A stretch of DNA of 5,569 nt, from NCBI GenBank assembly GCA_947377425.1, contig CANCFZ010000153.1, positions 1 to 5,569 of the forward strand, written 5' to 3'. A program made the position numbers and the translations under genes. The notes below the pieces were generated by a model. That model had not been told where the DNA came from, did no database searches, and saw nothing but the letters and a program-made list of their open reading frames with translations. Numbering within the stretch: position 1 is the first letter of the stretch; the number at the start of each line of letters is the position of its first letter. The DNA is from Flavobacteriaceae bacterium (lineage in GTDB: Bacteria; Bacteroidota; Bacteroidia; Flavobacteriales; Flavobacteriaceae). Shown here one piece after another: positions 4,298 to 5,569 of this stretch.

Positions 4298-5569
4298 ATG
4301 GTATTAAGTAGATTTTGGTTGGCTATTTTCATTTCGTCAATTGCTTTTGTGGTAGTAAGTTTGTTTGCTGGAAACAGCTACACCATTGACTTCGTTTTAA
4401 ATGGAAAAAAAGACGATCCAATTTTAGTTTCGGAAAAATACCTTCGAGACCTACCTACTTTTATTAAAGACAGTATCGAAAAAGCTCCAGACAAAACAAT
4501 GGTCATTAATCGGGACACATTGAACATCGATTCAACTTATGTGTTGTCAAATAAAACTGTAAAAATTTATAGCGGCAAACAAAAATCGGATGGATTGCTA
4601 CCAACTTGCAAAAACACGCTGGTAGATTTAATACTCCCATTAATTGCTTATTTAGCTTTTTTCTGTGGCTTGATGGAGCTTTTAATAATTTCTGGAGCAT
4701 CAGCAAAATTGGCTAAATTGTTGAGTCCAGTATTTGTAAAAGTATTCCCAAGTGTTCCAAAAAACCATCCTTCCATTTCTTACATGACCTTAAATTTTGC
4801 TGCTAATTTCTTAGGATTGGATTCTGCCGCAACACCATTTGGTTTAAAAGCTATGGAAAGTTTACAAGAATTAAATCCCGAAAAAGAAAGAGCAAGCGAT
4901 GCACAAATTATGTTTCTGTGTTTGCACGCTTCCGGACTTACTTTAATAGCAACTTCTATTATTGGCTATCGTGCAGCCGCTAATGCAAGCAATCCTGCCG
5001 ATGTAATGTTACCGTGTATTATTACCTCTTTTATTGGATCAATTGCTGCTTTTCTTATTGTCGGAATTAAACAAAAAATTAATTTCAAAAGTGCTTCTTT
5101 GGTTGTTGTTTTAATGACATTAATTGCTGCAATTGTTGGTTTATTAATGTATGTTAATCACCTAGATTTAATTGGAAAAAACTATTTTACATCCAATCTT
5201 TCTGGATTGATATTGGTTGGAATTATTGCGTTTACTTTACTATTTTCATTCATCAAAGAGAAGAAATTTACAGAAGCTAAAACTACTGTTTTTGAAGCTT
5301 TTGTATCAGGAGCAAACAACGGAGTTAAAACAGGAGTTACCATTTTTCCTTATGTTTTGGGAATGTTAGTAGCGATTTCTTTATTTAGAAACAGCGGTTT
5401 GTTTGAAATTGTTAGTAACTGGATTGCTTTTGGTTTTTCTAATATGGGAGTTAGCAAAGAAATTACCGATGCTCTTCCAGTAGCAATGCTTAGACCTTTT
5501 AGTTCGGCAGGTTCACGAGGGTTTTTGATTGATTCCATGAATACTTTTGGAGCAGATTCCATGACAGGC
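4298..5569 (+). CDS. SpmA-SpmB fusion, nucleoside-recognition (Gate) domain membrane protein, cut by window edge
   Basis: The frame is open from ATG 4298 to the last base (424 codons), so the C-terminus is missing. It is a multi-pass inner-membrane protein joining the regions known as spore maturation proteins A and B in Bacillus. Visible parts: a first membrane helix (about 7-24); a polar, probably periplasmic stretch of about 80 residues (25-107); helices at about 109-133; the SpmA signature NFAANFLGLDSAATPFGLKA (166-185); further helices near 207-224, 235-256, 265-286 and 301-318; and an SpmB-like half with SGANNGVKTGVTIFPYVLGM (337-356) and PVAMLRPFSSAGSRGFL (394-410). The Gate/nucleoside-recognition family is thought to act in transport, but the substrate is unknown. 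This lineage does not form spores, so the old name is misleading. ATG choice is supported by the immediate membrane helix and the promoter-like sequence 25 bases upstream. A little of the SpmB half should lie beyond the window. Confidence 0.9.
   Translation, partial: MVLSRFWLAIFISSIAFVVVSLFAGNSYTIDFVLNGKKDDPILVSEKYLRDLPTFIKDSIEKAPDKTMVINRDTLNIDSTYVLSNKTVKIYSGKQKSDGLLPTCKNTLVDLILPLIAYLAFFCGLMELLIISGASAKLAKLLSPVFVKVFPSVPKNHPSISYMTLNFAANFLGLDSAATPFGLKAMESLQELNPEKERASDAQIMFLCLHASGLTLIATSIIGYRAAANASNPADVMLPCIITSFIGSIAAFLIVGIKQKINFKSASLVVVLMTLIAAIVGLLMYVNHLDLIGKNYFTSNLSGLILVGIIAFTLLFSFIKEKKFTEAKTTVFEAFVSGANNGVKTGVTIFPYVLGMLVAISLFRNSGLFEIVSNWIAFGFSNMGVSKEITDALPVAMLRPFSSAGSRGFLIDSMNTFGADSMTG

Noticed and set aside
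4506..4706. Open - strand frame with several cysteines inside the SpmAB-like gene
   Set aside because: The + strand frame through this region is continuous and matches a known membrane family; the cysteines of the antisense frame form no clear metal site.

Overview
The window looks like a chromosomal segment of a Flavobacterium-like member of the Bacteroidota. The supports are: AT-rich DNA with A-rich, Shine-Dalgarno-poor gene starts; candidate promoters of the Bacteroidota type (TAnnTTTG); a lipoprotein with an acidic stretch after its lipidated cysteine; and protein families in their flavobacterial form. This assignment is inference from sequence style, not a database match. All seven genes lie on the + strand.

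Layout. Positions 6-908 encode oxygen-dependent coproporphyrinogen III oxidase (hemF). After a 43-base gap carrying a triple ATCTAAT repeat comes porphobilinogen synthase (hemB, 952-1944), of the zinc-independent type. A promoter-like element precedes a small c-type cytochrome lipoprotein (2016-2429), which ends at a strong hairpin/U-tract terminator (2454-2493). Then come an O6-methylguanine-DNA methyltransferase (2523-2996), a stand-alone PolB-type 3'-5' exonuclease (3092-3805), a four-helix-bundle protein of the 23S rRNA intervening-sequence family (3847-4215), and a SpmA-SpmB fusion membrane protein (from 4298) that runs off the right edge.

How the genes fit together. hemB acts early and hemF late in heme synthesis, and the next gene makes a heme protein, so the left half is a heme production and use block. 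The middle pair (alkyltransferase and exonuclease) suggests DNA upkeep, although the exonuclease's real substrate is unknown. No gap exceeds 100 bases.

Most of the window is ordinary core genome. The part that best repays attention is 3806-4297. There the small four-helix gene sits between AT-rich TCAA/TTGA-type sequences in roughly opposite orientation. The right-hand one is a TTGAA repeat block that folds back on itself and contains a near-ideal Bacteroidota promoter facing the next gene. This looks like a small inserted cassette, but that is a hypothesis. A clamp-binding-like QQSLF tail on the methyltransferase is a second lead.
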